64,000 nucleotides of DNA from Planctomycetota bacterium (GTDB lineage: Bacteria; Planctomycetota; UBA1135; GCA-002686595): the NCBI GenBank assembly GCA_016795325.1, contig JAEUHY010000063.1, positions 46,874 to 110,873 of the forward strand, written 5' to 3'. The position numbers were made by a program, and so were the translations under genes. Shown here in pieces: positions 63,098-64,000 of the stretch. Position 1 is the stretch's first letter. The number at the start of each line of letters is the position of its first letter. Under the pieces are notes generated by a model. It made no database searches and was not told the origin of the DNA. It saw only the letters and a program-made list of their open reading frames with translations.

Positions 63098-64000
63098 GTG
63101 AATTCGTCGTCGCGCTCGGGAGATCAGCTCGGCGAAGCGCTGCGTGTGTTCCACGAGCACCGCGCGAGCGGCGCCTCGAGCGATGAGCAGTTGCTTGCGC
63201 AACATCCCGACCTGCGCGAGTTGCTCGAAGCGCTGCTCGAAGACAACGCGGCGCCGGAGCCGCAGGCCGTGCGGCCCGGCGCGCTGGTCGGCGATTTCGA
63301 GCTCGTCGAGCGCATCGGCGCGGGCGGCATGGGCGAGGTGTGGAAAGCGCGCCAGCGTTCGCTGCAGCGCGACGTCGCGCTCAAGCTGCTGATCGGCCAG
63401 CGTTTCGCCAGCGCGCAGGCGCTCGAGCGTTTCCGCCGCGAGGCGCTCGCCGGCGCGCGGCTGCGCCACCAAGCGATCGTCGGTGTGCACGCGGTCGGCG
63501 AAGCGCAGGGCGTGCACTTCATCGCGCAGGAGCTCGTCGAAGGCGGCCGCACGCTGGCGCACGAGCTGCGCGAGTTGCGCGAACTCCCCCACCCGCCCGC
63601 GGAGCACTGGCGCCGCACCGCCGAGCGCTTCGCGCTGCTCGCCGACGCGCTCGAAGCCGCGCACAAGGCCGGCATCCTGCACCGCGACATCAAGCCGTCG
63701 AACATCCTGCTCGAGCGCAGCGGCGCGCCGAAACTCGCGGATTTCGGCCTGGCGCGCGTCGAGGGCGAGCTCGAGCTCTCGCGCACCGGCGACATGTGGG
63801 GCTCGCCGTTCTACATGAGTCCTGAACAGGCCGCGGCGCAGCGCGTCGAGCTCGACGGGCGCAGCGACGTGTTCTCGCTCGGCGCGACGCTGTACGAGAC
63901 GCTCGCACTCGTGAAGCCCTTCGACGGCGACACCGTCACGCAGGTGCTCACCAAGATCCTCGCGGACGATCCCGTCGATCCGCGCCAGCACCGCTCGCTG
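63098..64000 (+). CDS. Serine/threonine protein kinase, C-terminus cut by window edge
   Basis: Hanks-type Ser/Thr kinase, 301 codons present with no stop. The GTG at 63098 starts a helical N-terminus (EALRVFHEHRASGASSDEQLLAQHPDLRELLEALLED) typical of planctomycete kinases encoded after sigma factors. The kinase domain has the glycine loop IGAGGMGEVWKA (73-84), ATP-binding Lys96 (VALKLL), catalytic Asp197 in HRDIKPSN, DFG Asp215 and MSPEQ in the activation segment. A membrane helix and sensor domain are expected beyond the window. It is the second gene of the sigma-kinase pair. Confidence 0.93.
   Translation, partial: MNSSSRSGDQLGEALRVFHEHRASGASSDEQLLAQHPDLRELLEALLEDNAAPEPQAVRPGALVGDFELVERIGAGGMGEVWKARQRSLQRDVALKLLIGQRFASAQALERFRREALAGARLRHQAIVGVHAVGEAQGVHFIAQELVEGGRTLAHELRELRELPHPPAEHWRRTAERFALLADALEAAHKAGILHRDIKPSNILLERSGAPKLADFGLARVEGELELSRTGDMWGSPFYMSPEQAAAQRVELDGRSDVFSLGATLYETLALVKPFDGDTVTQVLTKILADDPVDPRQHRSL

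Overview
The window is G+C-rich DNA from one bacterial chromosome, most likely a member of the Planctomycetota. The inference rests on content: several ECF sigma factors, two of them with long membrane-anchored C-terminal extensions; an ECF-Ser/Thr-kinase pair; a Cys-type sulfatase; triple DUF4394, DCNxNGxPD-repeat and right-handed beta-helix secreted proteins; and a shared Cys-containing C-terminal domain on two exported proteins. No rRNA, tRNA, insertion sequence or CRISPR array was seen. Wording such as 'recognised' means recognised by eye from motifs; no search was run.

Layout. 1-3219 (minus): the start of a complex I operon in the order nuoA-B-C-D-H, with nuoH cut by the window edge. 3220-5926 (plus): a doubtful membrane ORF, a radical SAM protein and an ABC ATPase. 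5953-15247: an exported protein, a TerB/DUF697 protein, an AlgI-type O-acyltransferase with its SGNH-like partner, an HTTM membrane protein with a membrane partner, and a soluble HtrA-type protease. 15670-22942 (minus): two very large exported proteins (a duplicated beta-helix protein and a glycoside-hydrolase-like protein) in visibly lower-G+C sequence. 23642-29336: a P-domain-like exported protein, a thioesterase and alpha/beta hydrolase overlapping by 4 bp, an ABC-type permease and a sulfatase.

29538-32965 is the clearest regulatory unit: a GAF-AAA-HTH activator with an intact GAFTGA loop, divergent from an AhpD-like/DsrE-like/FMN-oxidase-like gene trio. A -24/-12 (sigma54) promoter candidate and a cluster of CGTAG half-sites lie between them. 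33190-38105 holds tandem small membrane proteins, an RluA-type pseudouridine synthase, a DinB-like protein and a three-domain DUF4394 secreted protein with a strong terminator. 38358-44414 is one 2018-codon alpha-2-macroglobulin with an intact thioester motif.

44432-55076: a cyanophycinase-like peptidase, two paralogous ECF-sigma/transmembrane fusions facing away from a 75-residue protein that keeps only the two ends of HU, a carboxypeptidase-regulatory-like protein, a small lipoprotein and a secreted lipase-like hydrolase. 55089-59063 (minus) is a four-gene operon: ECF sigma, small membrane protein, and two paralogous membrane proteins of about 500 residues. 59292-64000 (plus): a strongly codon-biased secreted protein with a textbook terminator, a secreted HEAT-repeat protein resembling the vitellogenin/large lipid transfer N-terminal module, an ECF sigma factor and a Ser/Thr kinase cut by the window end.

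Several genes start 6-7 bases after a TAnnnT hexamer with no Shine-Dalgarno, suggesting leaderless transcripts; others have a clear AAGGAG.
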